Source: G965216905 sp965216905
Lineage (GTDB): Bacteria; Actinomycetota; Acidimicrobiia; Spongiisociales; ZC4RG35
Direction of reading: 5' to 3'
Assembly (NCBI GenBank): GCA_965216905.1
Contig: OZ244213.1
Coordinates: 3,417,301 to 3,481,300 of the forward strand
Length of the DNA stretch: 64,000 nt
The notes beneath the pieces are model-generated. The model had not been told where the DNA came from. It ran no database searches and saw only the letters and a list, made by a program, of their open reading frames with translations. Within the stretch, counting starts at the first letter, position 1. Each line of letters opens with the position of its first letter. Below, piece by piece: positions 15,547 to 23,939 of the stretch. Made by a program: the position numbers and the translations under genes.

Positions 15547-15807
15547 GTGGACCCGCTCGACGGTCCGGTCGTCACACCGGTGCAGCCGTACGCCGCCCGA
15601 AAGGCCTACGTGTGCCCCGGTTGCGACGGGTCCATTCCTCCCGGCACATTCCATCTGGTGGTCGTCCCCGAAGATGCCCCCGACCTCCGGCGGCACTGGC
15701 ACCGTGGGTGCTGGCACAAGGAGCTCCGCCGGCATCTGGGACGGGAGCGAGCAGATCGTGCGCGCCCATTCCCACCGAGCGCTTCGGCCGGGAAGCCAGG
15801 GCCTTGA
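15547..15807 (+). CDS. Small zinc-ribbon-like actinobacterial protein
   Basis: An 86-residue protein with YVCPGCDGSIPPG (CxxC) and, 25-30 residues later, RRHWHRGCW, giving two Cys plus His/Cys that could bind one zinc. This CPGC...HWH..CW pattern is seen in small conserved actinobacterial proteins often mislabelled 'ATP/GTP-binding protein'; there is no P-loop here. GTG start 3 nt after the small membrane protein stop. Biochemical role unknown. Confidence 0.7.
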   Translation: MDPLDGPVVTPVQPYAARKAYVCPGCDGSIPPGTFHLVVVPEDAPDLRRHWHRGCWHKELRRHLGRERADRARPFPPSASAGKPGP

Positions 15808-15830
15808 CTTCTCCGTGACCCTTCTAGCCT
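15804..15830 (+). promoter_or_regulatory. Candidate promoter upstream of gmd
   Basis: TTGACT (15804-15809) and TAGCCT (15825-15830) could be -35 and -10 elements for gmd, which starts at 15915. The spacing is 15 bp, shorter than the usual 16-18, so support is weak. The -35 overlaps the stop of the preceding zinc-ribbon gene. Confidence 0.3.
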
Positions 15831-15914
15831 GACGAGGCGGGGTGCGCCGCATGCGTGCGGCGAAACCTCGAGGGCATCTGTGAGCCCTGCAGCATGACCT
15901 TTCAGGGAGGATCA

Positions 15915-16961
15915 GTGACTCGACGACGCGCCCTCATCACGGGCATCACCGGCCAGGACGGCTCGTATCTCGCCGAACTGCTGTTGGCAGAGGGGTACGA
16001 GGTGCACGGGACGGTCCGGCGGGCCAGCACGTTCGGAACCGAACGCGTCGACCACCTGTATCTCGATCCCCACGAGCACGGCGCCCGGCTCTTCCTCCAT
16101 TACGCGGACCTGTCCGATGCCCTGGCGCTCGCCCAGCTGGTTCGCGAGGTGGAACCGGACGAGGTGTACAACCTCGGCGCCCAATCCCATGTGGCGGTGT
16201 CGTTCGTCAACCCGTTGTACACCGCCGACGTCGACGCCCTCGGCACGCTGCGGATGCTCGAGGCCATTCGGACGAGTGGCCGCCCCGTTCGCTTCTATCA
16301 GGCGTCGAGCTCGGAGATGTACGGCAAGGTGGTCGAGACGCCGCAGAGCGAAACGACTCCGTTCCATCCCCGGAGCCCGTACGGGGTCGCCAAGGTCTAC
16401 TCGTACTGGCAGGTCGTCAACCATCGCGAGTCCTACGGGATGTTCGCGACCAACGGAATCCTCTTCAACCACGAATCCCCGCGGCGCGGCGAGACATTCG
16501 TCACCCGCAAGATCACACGGGCAGCCACCCGCATCAAGCTCGGGCTCCAGGACAAGCTCTACCTGGGAAACCTCGACGCCGAGCGCGACTGGGGATTCGC
16601 CGGTGACTACGTCAAGGCCATGTGGTTGATGCTCCAACACGATGAGCCGGAAGACTTCGTCATCGCCACCGGGGAACGCCGCTCGGTTCGCCAGTTCTTG
16701 GACGCGACATTCGCGATGCTCGACCTGGAGTGGAAGGATCACGTCGAGATCGATCCGGCGTACCTGCGGCCCGCCGAGGTCGAACTGCTCCAAGGCGACG
16801 CCTCCAAGGCCCGACGAGTTCTCGGCTGGGAGCCGGAGGTCGACTTCGGCGGACTCGTCGAGATGATGGTCGCCTCGGACATGGAACTGGCCCGGCAGGA
16901 GAAGGCCCTCGTCGATGCGGGCCTGAAGGCCAACGAGTGGAGGAACGGACGCCATGAGTGA
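15915..16961 (+). CDS. gmd: GDP-mannose 4,6-dehydratase
   Basis: First enzyme of GDP-L-fucose synthesis: it converts GDP-mannose to GDP-4-keto-6-deoxymannose. The extended SDR protein (~348 residues) has the NAD(P) motif GITGQDGSYLAE near its start, YNLGAQSHVAVSF, the catalytic SSSEMYG, the YGVAKVYSYW Tyr-Lys pair, and NHESPRRGETFVTRKI, a Gmd hallmark. I place the start at GTG 15915, six bases after AGGGAGG; an ATG at 15894 is in frame. It overlaps fcl by 8 nt. The product probably decorates a surface glycan. Confidence 0.95.
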   Translation: MTRRRALITGITGQDGSYLAELLLAEGYEVHGTVRRASTFGTERVDHLYLDPHEHGARLFLHYADLSDALALAQLVREVEPDEVYNLGAQSHVAVSFVNPLYTADVDALGTLRMLEAIRTSGRPVRFYQASSSEMYGKVVETPQSETTPFHPRSPYGVAKVYSYWQVVNHRESYGMFATNGILFNHESPRRGETFVTRKITRAATRIKLGLQDKLYLGNLDAERDWGFAGDYVKAMWLMLQHDEPEDFVIATGERRSVRQFLDATFAMLDLEWKDHVEIDPAYLRPAEVELLQGDASKARRVLGWEPEVDFGGLVEMMVASDMELARQEKALVDAGLKANEWRNGRHE

Positions 16962-17898
16962 TTCCATCGATGGTGCAACGGTTCTGGTGACCGGTGGCGC
17001 GGGCTTCCTCGGCAGGTTCGTCTGCGAGGAGTTGGAGAAGGCGGGTGCCGCAAACCTGGTCGTGCCGCGCCGTGCGGACCACGATCTCACCGAGCAACAG
17101 GTCGTTCGCGACCTGATCGGTGCGACGCGTCCCGACGTGATCGTCCACCTGGCCGCCGAGGTCGGTGGGATCGGCGCCAACATGGCCAACCCGGGTCGGT
17201 ACTTCTATGCCAACGCCGCCATGGGGATCAACCTCATCGAGGAGGCCCGATCCGCAGGTGTCACCAAGTTCGTCCAGGTCGGCACCGTGTGCGCCTACCC
17301 GAAGTTCACGGAGGTTCCGTTCAAAGAAGACGACCTGTGGCTCGGATATCCGGAAGAGACCAACGCGCCGTATGGCGTCGCCAAGAAGAGCCTCCTCGTC
17401 ATGCTCCAGGCCTATCGCCAGCAGTATGGCTTCGACGGTATCTATCTGCTCCCGGTGAATCTCTACGGGCCGGGCGACAACTTCGACCTCGAGACCTCCC
17501 ACGTGATCCCCGCCCTGATCCGCAAGTTCATCACCGCCCGGGACACCGATGCCGACACCGTGACCCTGTGGGGCACCGGCTCACCGAGCCGGGAGTTCCT
17601 GTACGTCGCCGACGCCGCGCGTGGCATCGTCACCGCCGCCCGCTCCTATGACGGGCCCGAGCCAGTCAATCTCGGCAACGGACGCGAGGTTCCCATCAGA
17701 GAACTGGCGGAGACGATTGCCGACCTCGTCGGGTTCGAAGGTCAGATCGTGTGGGATACGTCCCGTCCGGACGGACAGCCGCGCCGAGCGCTCGACGTGA
17801 GCCGCGCCAAGGAGTACTTCGGGTGGGAGGCGGAGGTGGACCTGGAGCCGGGGCTCCGCGAGACCATCGCCTGGTGGGAGCGAAACCGGAGCGACTGA
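16954..17898 (+). CDS. fcl: GDP-L-fucose synthase
   Basis: A 314-residue SDR enzyme that epimerises and reduces the Gmd product to GDP-L-fucose with NADPH. Motifs: GGAGFLG (14-20), HLAAEVGGIGANMANP, the catalytic region VGTVCAYP and NAPYGVAKKSLL (Tyr and Lys), and LYGPGDNFD. The start lies inside the end of gmd (8-nt overlap), so the pair forms one transcription unit. It ends 21 nt from the convergent ABC permease gene. No fucosyltransferase is seen nearby. Confidence 0.95.
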   Translation: MSDSIDGATVLVTGGAGFLGRFVCEELEKAGAANLVVPRRADHDLTEQQVVRDLIGATRPDVIVHLAAEVGGIGANMANPGRYFYANAAMGINLIEEARSAGVTKFVQVGTVCAYPKFTEVPFKEDDLWLGYPEETNAPYGVAKKSLLVMLQAYRQQYGFDGIYLLPVNLYGPGDNFDLETSHVIPALIRKFITARDTDADTVTLWGTGSPSREFLYVADAARGIVTAARSYDGPEPVNLGNGREVPIRELAETIADLVGFEGQIVWDTSRPDGQPRRALDVSRAKEYFGWEAEVDLEPGLRETIAWWERNRSD

Positions 17899-17919
17899 GG
17901 ACGCGTCGACGCCCGATGG

Positions 17920-18687
17920 TCAGGGGTCGCGAGCGGCCAAGCCGGTGATGGCAGCCAGCAGGGCCACGACCGCCCACGCCAGCACGACCACCGCGGCTCG
18001 CGCCACCGAGATCTCCCCGAACGCCGGACCGAGCCCGCCTCCGAGATTGGCCACGTCCCCGAGCAACGCCGTCTGATTCAGCGAGATCGACACGTTCTGC
18101 CACGGTGGCCAGAGCGCCAGGAAGCTCTCCAGGATGCTGATCCCGATCACGGTCCCGACGGCGGGTCCGATCGACCGGAAGAGACCGACGGCTCCAATCC
18201 CCAAGGCGACCCACGTGAGCTGGATGACGACGCTCTTCCACAGAATCGACAACCACTCCGAGGCGCTCGGCCCCCCGGCGCCTTCGACGATGACAACGAT
18301 CATGGCTGCCCAGACGGCCATCGCCACCACCACCGCCAGGATGGCGCCCACGGTCAGCACGACCAGCTTGGCCAGAACGTGCCACCAACGCCTCGCCTCG
18401 AGGGTCAGCGCCGCCGGCCAGATGCTGGTCCCAACCTCGCCGCCCACCATCACCGCCGCCAGCAGCCCCGGAAACCACGTCTGGCCGAGCGTGGTCTGGA
18501 GGCCGAGGGTGAACAACTGCTCTCTGGGAACCTCTGGGATCTCCCCGAACACGTCGGGCAAGAGGCGGGGACCGGCGACGAGCACCAGCCCGCTGACGCC
18601 GACGAAGAACAGCAGCACGGCCAGCATCACCCAGAAAGGTGCTCGCTTGAAGAGCTTGAGCGACTCGGCACGGATCAACCCGATCAT
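17920..18687 (-). CDS. ABC transporter permease, ABC-2 type
   Basis: A 255-residue membrane protein with about six hydrophobic segments. It begins MIGLIRAESLKLFKR, the typical start of ABC-2-type export permeases fused to no other domain, and has a large extracytoplasmic loop after the first helix. The ATG overlaps the ATPase stop as ATGA, so ATPase and permease make a two-gene exporter. Substrate unknown; such pairs in actinobacteria export lipids, peptides or antibiotics. Confidence 0.85.
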   Translation of the reverse strand: MIGLIRAESLKLFKRAPFWVMLAVLLFFVGVSGLVLVAGPRLLPDVFGEIPEVPREQLFTLGLQTTLGQTWFPGLLAAVMVGGEVGTSIWPAALTLEARRWWHVLAKLVVLTVGAILAVVVAMAVWAAMIVVIVEGAGGPSASEWLSILWKSVVIQLTWVALGIGAVGLFRSIGPAVGTVIGISILESFLALWPPWQNVSISLNQTALLGDVANLGGGLGPAFGEISVARAAVVVLAWAVVALLAAITGLAARDP

Positions 18688-19598
18688 CGGTCGAAGCCCC
18701 CCTCGGTGAGCTCGAGGAACCGACCCTCCAAGGTGGTGCGCAACGGAACCATCGATGCCGGGTAGAGGCCGGCGCCGGCCAAGACGCGCGACACCGCCGA
18801 GCCATCGTCGGCTGCCACCCGCAGCTCGTCGCCGCGTCGTTGGCACTCGAAGCCGGCGCCGGCCAGCACCTCGATCGCCCGGGCGGGCTCGGCGACCTGC
18901 ACCATCAGCACCGACGAGTCCCCGACGATCTCCGCAACCGTCCCGGCGATCACGGCTCGGCCGCGATCGATGACCACGACATGGTCGGCCATCTGCTCGA
19001 TGTCGGCCAGGTCGTGGGACGAGACGATCACCGTGATCCCTCGGTCGGTGGCCAGCGATCGCAGTTTGTCCTTGAGGAGCGCCTGCCCGGCGGGATCCAA
19101 CCCGTCGAGGGGCTCGTCGAGCACCAGGAGCTCGGGATCCCCCAACATCGCCTGAGCCAGGGCCAATCGCTGGCGCATGCCCTTCGAGAAACCCTTCACC
19201 TTCTTGCCGGCCACGTCGAGCAGGGTGACGAAGTCGAGGAGCTCATCGACCTCCTCGGACCCACGTCCCAGCGTCGAGGCGGCCACCCGCAGATTGTCGC
19301 GAGCACTCAATCCCTTGTGCAGGCCGGGTTCCTCGACGACCGCACCGACCCGCTTGACGATCTTCGGCGTATCGGTCCCGACCTCCATGCCGAGCACGTC
19401 GATCCGCCCCGCCGATGGTCGAGTCAAGCCGAGCATCGACCGGAACGCCGTCGTCTTCCCGGCTCCGTTCGGCCCGACGAAACCGCTGACGGCACCCGTC
19501 GGAATCGTCATGTCGAGGCCGTCCAGGGCGCGGAGCCGACCGTAGGCCTTCACGACCCCCTCGAAGCGCACTGCGTCGTTGGTGCCCAGATCGTTCAT
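18684..19598 (-). CDS. ABC transporter ATP-binding protein
   Basis: A 304-residue ATPase of the CcmA/DrrA type. Walker A GPNGAGKTT, Q-loop region, signature FSKGMRQRLALAQAML, Walker B LLVLDEPLDGLDP and the H-switch SSHDLADIE are all intact. The C-terminal ~85 residues after the ATPase domain form the regulatory extension common in DrrA-like proteins. The ATG at 19598 is chosen because the family motif starts ~10 residues later. The following permease overlaps by 4 nt. Neighbouring gmd-fcl converges on this pair. Confidence 0.92.
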   Translation of the reverse strand: MNDLGTNDAVRFEGVVKAYGRLRALDGLDMTIPTGAVSGFVGPNGAGKTTAFRSMLGLTRPSAGRIDVLGMEVGTDTPKIVKRVGAVVEEPGLHKGLSARDNLRVAASTLGRGSEEVDELLDFVTLLDVAGKKVKGFSKGMRQRLALAQAMLGDPELLVLDEPLDGLDPAGQALLKDKLRSLATDRGITVIVSSHDLADIEQMADHVVVIDRGRAVIAGTVAEIVGDSSVLMVQVAEPARAIEVLAGAGFECQRRGDELRVAADDGSAVSRVLAGAGLYPASMVPLRTTLEGRFLELTEGGFDR

Positions 19599-19685
19599 GC
19601 CAGGTGGTTCATGCCAGGATCGTTCGTGTCAGGTCAACCATTGCAGCGCACCGTACCGTTCTTCGAGCCGAGTCCGGCCGGTTCG

Positions 19686-20006
19686 TCAACGCCACCCCGG
19701 CATCCATCGGACGTCCACCCGGTCGGCCCGCAGTTCGACGGCCACCAGGTCGACGCGGTCCAGGCCGAGCGCATCGGCCAACCGGCGGACCTGCCTCGCC
19801 TTGGACTCGTCGAAGGCATCGCGAGCGTCACCGCGGGTCCTGCTCCGGACCTCGAACGCCACCGAGGTTCCCTGGTCGACACCGACGATGTCGACCTCTC
19901 CGCCGTCGACCTCGACGTTCCGGGCGAGAATGCGGACGCCATGTGAACGCAGCAGATGAGCCACGACCGATTCGGCCAGCCCACCGGAGTTGATCCGGTG
20001 TTTCAC
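19686..20006 (-). CDS. yraN: UPF0102 family protein YraN
   Basis: A 106-residue nuclease-fold protein of the YraN family, related to Holliday-junction and restriction-type nucleases; its cellular role is unsettled. The PD-(D/E)xK-like core is visible: E12, then GGEVDIV (E37, D39) and FEVRSR (E52, with Arg where Lys is usual). The GTG start at 20006 overlaps the DUF2469 stop as GTGA. The DUF2469-yraN-comM-dprA order is typical of actinobacteria, but here ~6.5 kb of other genes separate yraN from comM. Confidence 0.88.
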   Translation of the reverse strand: MKHRINSGGLAESVVAHLLRSHGVRILARNVEVDGGEVDIVGVDQGTSVAFEVRSRTRGDARDAFDESKARQVRRLADALGLDRVDLVAVELRADRVDVRWMPGWR

Positions 20007-20296
20007 ATCGGCGTGCCGGGCTCCAACTCCTCGATGTTGACGTCCCGAAATGTCATGACCCGGACCCGTTGTAGGAATCGCGCCGTCCGGTACATGTCCC
20101 AGACCCAGGCGTCTTCGAGCGTGATCTCGAAGAAGAACCCATCCCCCACCTGACGCCTTTCGACGTCGACTCGGTTGGCCAGGTAGAAGCGGCGCTCGGT
20201 CTCGACGACGTACCGGAACATCGGGAGCACGTCCCGGTACTCCCGATATATCTGGAACTCGACCTCGCTCTCGAATCTCTCCAGATCCTCGTTCAT
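20003..20296 (-). CDS. DUF2469 family protein
   Basis: A 97-residue actinobacterial protein of unknown function, nearly all of it conserved. It shows the family's diagnostic words EFQIYREYRDVLPMF, VVETERRFYLAN, DAWVWDMYR and TFRDVNIEEL. It is acidic and soluble. In most actinobacteria it lies directly after rnhB; here no rnhB is present between lepB and this gene, only a ~108-nt gap. It overlaps yraN by 4 nt. Confidence 0.93.
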   Translation of the reverse strand: MNEDLERFESEVEFQIYREYRDVLPMFRYVVETERRFYLANRVDVERRQVGDGFFFEITLEDAWVWDMYRTARFLQRVRVMTFRDVNIEELEPGTPM

Positions 20297-20404
20297 CCGA
20301 ACCTCGTCCCGTCGCCTCGTTCATGGAACCGGTTGTATCGCCCGGTCCCGACAGAATCCGATCTGCAACATCGGGGCCGGCCGATCGGGCCGGCCACCGA
20401 ATCG

Positions 20405-21028
20405 TCAGAGACCGCCCAACCGGTCCAACGGCCAGATTCGCACAACCGCTTCGCCGATGACGGCTCCCTCGTCGACGGTGCCGATCATCCGACTGTCGGA
20501 GCTGTCGTTTCGATTGTCGCCCATGACCCAGAGTTCACCGTCCGGAACGAGTCGCTCCGGCATGTCGCGCATGTCGACGTCATCGTTCAGGTAGGGCTCG
20601 TCGATCTGCACACCGTTGACGACTACATGGTTGTCCACGATCTCGATCGTGTCTCCGCCGACGCCGATCACCCGCTTGATGAGATCCTCGTTCCCGGGCG
20701 TGGCGATCCCCAGCGCATCGAGCACCGCACGAACAACCGCCTCCGGTATGGACTCCTCGACCTCCGGACCGGACTCGAAGACCACGATGTCGCCTCGCTG
20801 AATCTCGTCGAGGCGGTAGTTCAGCTTCGAGACCATCACGCGATCCTGGATCTCGAGCGTCGGGATCATCGACCCGGAAGGGATGTAGAAGGGTTGGATG
20901 ACGAATGTCTTGATGAGGACCGCCACCACCAGGGCGGCGAGCAGCAATCCGGGGAGCTCCAGAAGAAACGATTTGGCGCTGGTCGATCGAGTCGTTCCGC
21001 CTTCGCCAAGCGGACGGTCGACTCCCAC
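20405..21028 (-). CDS. lepB: Signal peptidase I
   Basis: A 207-residue type I signal peptidase that removes signal peptides from exported proteins at the outer face of the cytoplasmic membrane. There is one N-terminal membrane helix (about 25-44), the catalytic Ser53 in PSGSMIPTL, Lys118 in LIKRVIGVGGD, and the MGDNRNDSSDSR box near the C-terminus. It starts at a GTG 5 nt after rplS ends. The rplS-lepB order is conserved. It would process the many signal-peptide proteins encoded here. Confidence 0.95.
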   Translation of the reverse strand: MGVDRPLGEGGTTRSTSAKSFLLELPGLLLAALVVAVLIKTFVIQPFYIPSGSMIPTLEIQDRVMVSKLNYRLDEIQRGDIVVFESGPEVEESIPEAVVRAVLDALGIATPGNEDLIKRVIGVGGDTIEIVDNHVVVNGVQIDEPYLNDDVDMRDMPERLVPDGELWVMGDNRNDSSDSRMIGTVDEGAVIGEAVVRIWPLDRLGGL

Positions 21029-21033
21029 TTCGC

Positions 21034-21378
21034 TCAGCTGCGCCTCTCCTTGATGCGCGCCGACTTCCCGGAGCGCTCGCGCAGGTAATACAGCTTGGAA
21101 CGGCGGACCGCGCCCCGCCGCAGCACCTCGATCTTGTCGATGATGGGGGCGTGGACGGGGAAGACCCGCTCGACACCGACGCCGAAACTCTGCTTCCTGA
21201 CCGTGAAGCTCTCGCGGAGCCCAGATCCGTTGCGAGCGATCACGACCCCCTCGAACGCCTGGGTCCGCTCCCGACCCGCTTCGACCACACGCACTTGCAC
21301 TCGAACCGTGTCACCACTCCGGAAGTCCGGAACGTCGTCGCGCAGACGGGCGCCTTCGACCATGTCCAGCTTGTGCAT
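21034..21378 (-). CDS. rplS: 50S ribosomal protein L19
   Basis: A 114-residue L19 with the expected segments FRSGDTVRVQVRVVEAGRER, read in part as FRSGDTVRV, then FEGVVIARNGSGLRESFTVRK and VERVFPVHAPIIDKIEVLRRG, read in part as VFPVHAPIIDKIEV, and the basic C-terminus. The ATG at 21378 has AAGGAG six bases upstream. The 144-nt leader back to trmD contains two copies of ATGACCACACA (21442-21470 region, plus strand) and no gene. Confidence 0.96.
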   Translation of the reverse strand: MHKLDMVEGARLRDDVPDFRSGDTVRVQVRVVEAGRERTQAFEGVVIARNGSGLRESFTVRKQSFGVGVERVFPVHAPIIDKIEVLRRGAVRRSKLYYLRERSGKSARIKERRS

Positions 21379-21522
21379 GACGTGCTCCTTCTGAGCGTTG
21401 AAGAAATGGAAGTTCGATGTCGCTTCGGTCCGGTGGCGATGACCACACATGACGCGCCATGACCACACAGGGAAAGGCGGGCCCGGTTGCATGATGCAGC
21501 GACCCGCGCCCGCAAGAGTGTA

Positions 21523-22224
21523 TCAGCTCGACGGACCTGGACCACCGGCGTCGCCGTCCCCGGGCTTCGACGACCGATCGCTCCGCCACCGGGTGCGTCG
21601 AGCCCTTTGCTCGGCCCGCCATGCGTCGATGCGACCGTGATCTCCGGAGAGGAGGACGTCGGGCACCACCCATCCGCGGTACTCCGCCGGCCGGGTGTAG
21701 ACCGGCTCCTCCACCGTCCCATCCCGGAACGACTCGGACTCGGCGGAGCGAGGGTTCCCGAGCACCCCATCGAGTAACCGGCCGACGCCCTCGATGATCA
21801 CCAGGGCTGCCGCCTCCCCACCGGCGATCACGTAGTCGCCAATGGACACCTCTTCGTCCACCAGATGATCGGCGACGCGCTGATCCACCCCCTCATACCG
21901 GCCGCACACCAACGTCAAGTGGTCGACCGCCGACCAGCGATCGAGGGTTGCTTGATCCAACCGCCTGCCGCCCGCCGCCAGCAGCACCTTGTGAGAATCC
22001 GCCACCTGCTCGAGGGCTCGGTCGAGCGGTTCGATCATCATGACCATCCCGGCGCCGCCTCCGAAGGGTGCATCGTCGACCTGGCGGTGCGCTCCTCTCC
22101 CCCACGTGCGCGGATCGATCGTGTCCACCGACAACCGCTCCTCGGCGATGGCGCGCCCGATCACGCCGACCGACAGCGGTTGGTCGAAGAACTCCGGGAA
22201 GATCGTGACGACGGTGATGCGCAT
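21523..22224 (-). CDS. trmD: tRNA (guanine-N1)-methyltransferase
   Basis: TrmD methylates G37 of tRNAs, preventing frameshifting. The 233 residues show ITVVTIFPEFF at the start, the SAM trefoil-knot segments DDAPFGGGAGMVM, LVCGRYEGVDQRV and GDYVIAGGEAAALVIIEGV, and GNPRSAESESF. Normally it directly follows rimM; here a block with a two-component system (22316-26010) separates them. Its ATG is 91 nt from the divergent hypothetical gene at 22316, so both promoters must lie in that gap. Confidence 0.96.
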   Translation of the reverse strand: MRITVVTIFPEFFDQPLSVGVIGRAIAEERLSVDTIDPRTWGRGAHRQVDDAPFGGGAGMVMMIEPLDRALEQVADSHKVLLAAGGRRLDQATLDRWSAVDHLTLVCGRYEGVDQRVADHLVDEEVSIGDYVIAGGEAAALVIIEGVGRLLDGVLGNPRSAESESFRDGTVEEPVYTRPAEYRGWVVPDVLLSGDHGRIDAWRAEQRARRTRWRSDRSSKPGDGDAGGPGPSS

Positions 22225-22315
22225 GGACTCGTTCCGGGATATCGAGGTACCGGAGCAAACCTATGCCCGAACCACCGACCGGGGCAATCCGGCCGCCGAG
22301 TGGCACCATGGGGCG

Positions 22316-22819
22316 ATGGCAAAGGTCACGGTCAGCTTCGAGGCATACCAGGAGGGACGGCTCCCTCACGTGTGCCTCGTCAGCGGAGAGTCGACCGATC
22401 GGGTCCTCATCTACGTCACGCCGCTCGGGCCGGCTCGCCGGCCGGGCTTGGCAGGCTGGTTCGCCGAAGCGCTGGAGCGTCTGGCGGCGGTCATCGACAG
22501 CCGCCGACCGACCGACCTCCTCCTGGGTCGGGTGCCCGTCTCTCCCCAAGTCCATGCATCGCTGCTTCGATCTCGCCGACTGTGGACCGCGGTGGCGGTG
22601 GCCGGCGTCGCGACCCTGGTGCTGGCCGCCCTCGCCGGCACGTGGTGGGCGCCCGGGCTGGCGGGCCTCGCGACCGTCGGAACCGCGGTGGCCCTGTACC
22701 GCCGCCGAAAATGGCGAGACGACCTTCCGGTGCCCACGCTCAGCGCCGACCGGACGACGGTCACGCTGGACGGCGTGCACGAGCGGTTTGCTCAGGCTTT
22801 GGGTTCCTCCGGTTTGTGA
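22316..22819 (+). CDS. Hypothetical protein with two membrane segments
   Basis: A 167-residue protein I do not recognise. The N-terminal ~75 residues are soluble (VSFEAYQEGRLPHVCLVSGE), then two adjacent hydrophobic helices (about 91-107 and 108-124), then a short cytoplasmic tail with a basic RRRKWR motif. This helix-hairpin layout is common in small actinobacterial membrane proteins. The ATG at 22316 is chosen because upstream codons overlap the trmD promoter region. It is 58 nt ahead of the next gene in the same orientation. Confidence 0.65.
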   Translation: MAKVTVSFEAYQEGRLPHVCLVSGESTDRVLIYVTPLGPARRPGLAGWFAEALERLAAVIDSRRPTDLLLGRVPVSPQVHASLLRSRRLWTAVAVAGVATLVLAALAGTWWAPGLAGLATVGTAVALYRRRKWRDDLPVPTLSADRTTVTLDGVHERFAQALGSSGL

Positions 22820-22877
22820 GTCGCACCGGCCGGCACCGACTGGTACAACCGACGGACACGTTTCGAAAGAGGAGGCC

Positions 22878-23240
22878 ATGGACGAAGAGACGACCGCCCC
22901 GGAGTTCTCGCTGCCCGAGTGGGGTACCGCCGGCGCCCCGGTGGTCGGCAACGTGGACCGACCGTCGATGGATGGGACGCCGCTCTCGACCACGGGGCTT
23001 CCGGATGGCTTCGTCATCGCCCGCGTGCTGGGCGTGATGTCGGCTTCGTCGAGCGCAACCGTGACACCCGAGGATCCGGCGGATGCGCAAGACGCGGCAT
23101 CGTCGGAGGCGGTCGAACGCCTCGCCGGGGTGGGGGCGGAGGCCGGGGCCGACGCGGTCATCGGTGTCCGGCTCGTGACCACGACGAGAAAGGACTGGGT
23201 GACGGTCACGGCGTACGGCACCGGGGTCACGGTCGTGTGA
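22878..23240 (+). CDS. YbjQ/UPF0145-like small protein (tentative)
   Basis: A 120-residue protein starting at an ATG with an excellent GAAAGAGGAGG ribosome site. The second half (FVIARVLGVMSASSS, then AVERLAGVGAEAGADAVIGVRLVTT and VTVTAYGTGV) resembles the YbjQ fold: strand, long helix ending in G-A-x-A-V-I-G-V-R, and two C-terminal strands with a YGTAV-like ending. YbjQ proteins are predicted metal-binding pentamers with no defined function. The N-terminal ~40 residues are low-complexity. Confidence 0.6.
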   Translation: MDEETTAPEFSLPEWGTAGAPVVGNVDRPSMDGTPLSTTGLPDGFVIARVLGVMSASSSATVTPEDPADAQDAASSEAVERLAGVGAEAGADAVIGVRLVTTTRKDWVTVTAYGTGVTVV

Positions 23241-23291
23241 CCGAGCCCTGCCTGGCACCTCCCTCCAGGATCCCCCGACCGGTGGTCGACG

Positions 23292-23939
23292 TCAGATGAG
23301 GCGACGCTCCGCCGCCCAGCGGGTCAGCTCGTTGCGGTTGGCGAGTTGCAGCTTTCGCAACACCGACGACATGTGGGACTCGACCGTCTTCACCGAGATG
23401 TACAACTCCTCACCCGTCTCGCGGTAGGTGTAGCCCCGGGCGATCAGCTGCAGTACCTCCCGTTCGCGATCGGTGAGCAGCCCCAGCTCCGGGTCGACCT
23501 GTCCGGCCGACATCGAGGAGAATGCGTCGAGCACGAAGCCGGCGAGGCGGGGCGAGAACACCGCATCGCCCGCCGCCACCATCGCGATCGCCTCCAGGAG
23601 CTCCGGCGACGAGATCGTCTTGGTGACGTAGCCCCGCGCACCCGCCCGAACGACCGAGACGACGTCCACCGCCGCATCCGAGGCGGAAAGGGCCAAGAAC
23701 ACGATGTTCGGGTGCTCGGCGTGCACCCGTTCGACCACCTCCCGACCCCCACCGCCGGGCAGGTGCACATCCAGCAGCACCACGTCGGGCAGACGCTCGG
23801 AGATCAATTCGACGGCGGCATCGGTGTCCGAGGCCTCGCCGACGAAGTCCACGTCGTCGCCCAGCTCCGATCGGACACCAGCCCGAAACAGGTCGTGGTC
23901 GTCGACGATCAGCACTCGCAGCCGCCGATTCTCCGTCAT
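23292..23939 (-). CDS. Response regulator, NarL/LuxR family
   Basis: A 215-residue regulator. The receiver domain has acidic residues in LIVDDHD, the phospho-acceptor Asp in DVVLLDVHLPGGGG, and the Lys in YVTKTIS. A LuxR-type helix-turn-helix follows: LTDREREVLQLIARGYTYRE and ISVKTVESHMSSVLRKL. The ATG overlaps the stop of the histidine-kinase gene by 4 nt (ATGA), so they form a two-component pair. The signal and target genes are unknown. Confidence 0.93.
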   Translation of the reverse strand: MTENRRLRVLIVDDHDLFRAGVRSELGDDVDFVGEASDTDAAVELISERLPDVVLLDVHLPGGGGREVVERVHAEHPNIVFLALSASDAAVDVVSVVRAGARGYVTKTISSPELLEAIAMVAAGDAVFSPRLAGFVLDAFSSMSAGQVDPELGLLTDREREVLQLIARGYTYRETGEELYISVKTVESHMSSVLRKLQLANRNELTRWAAERRLI

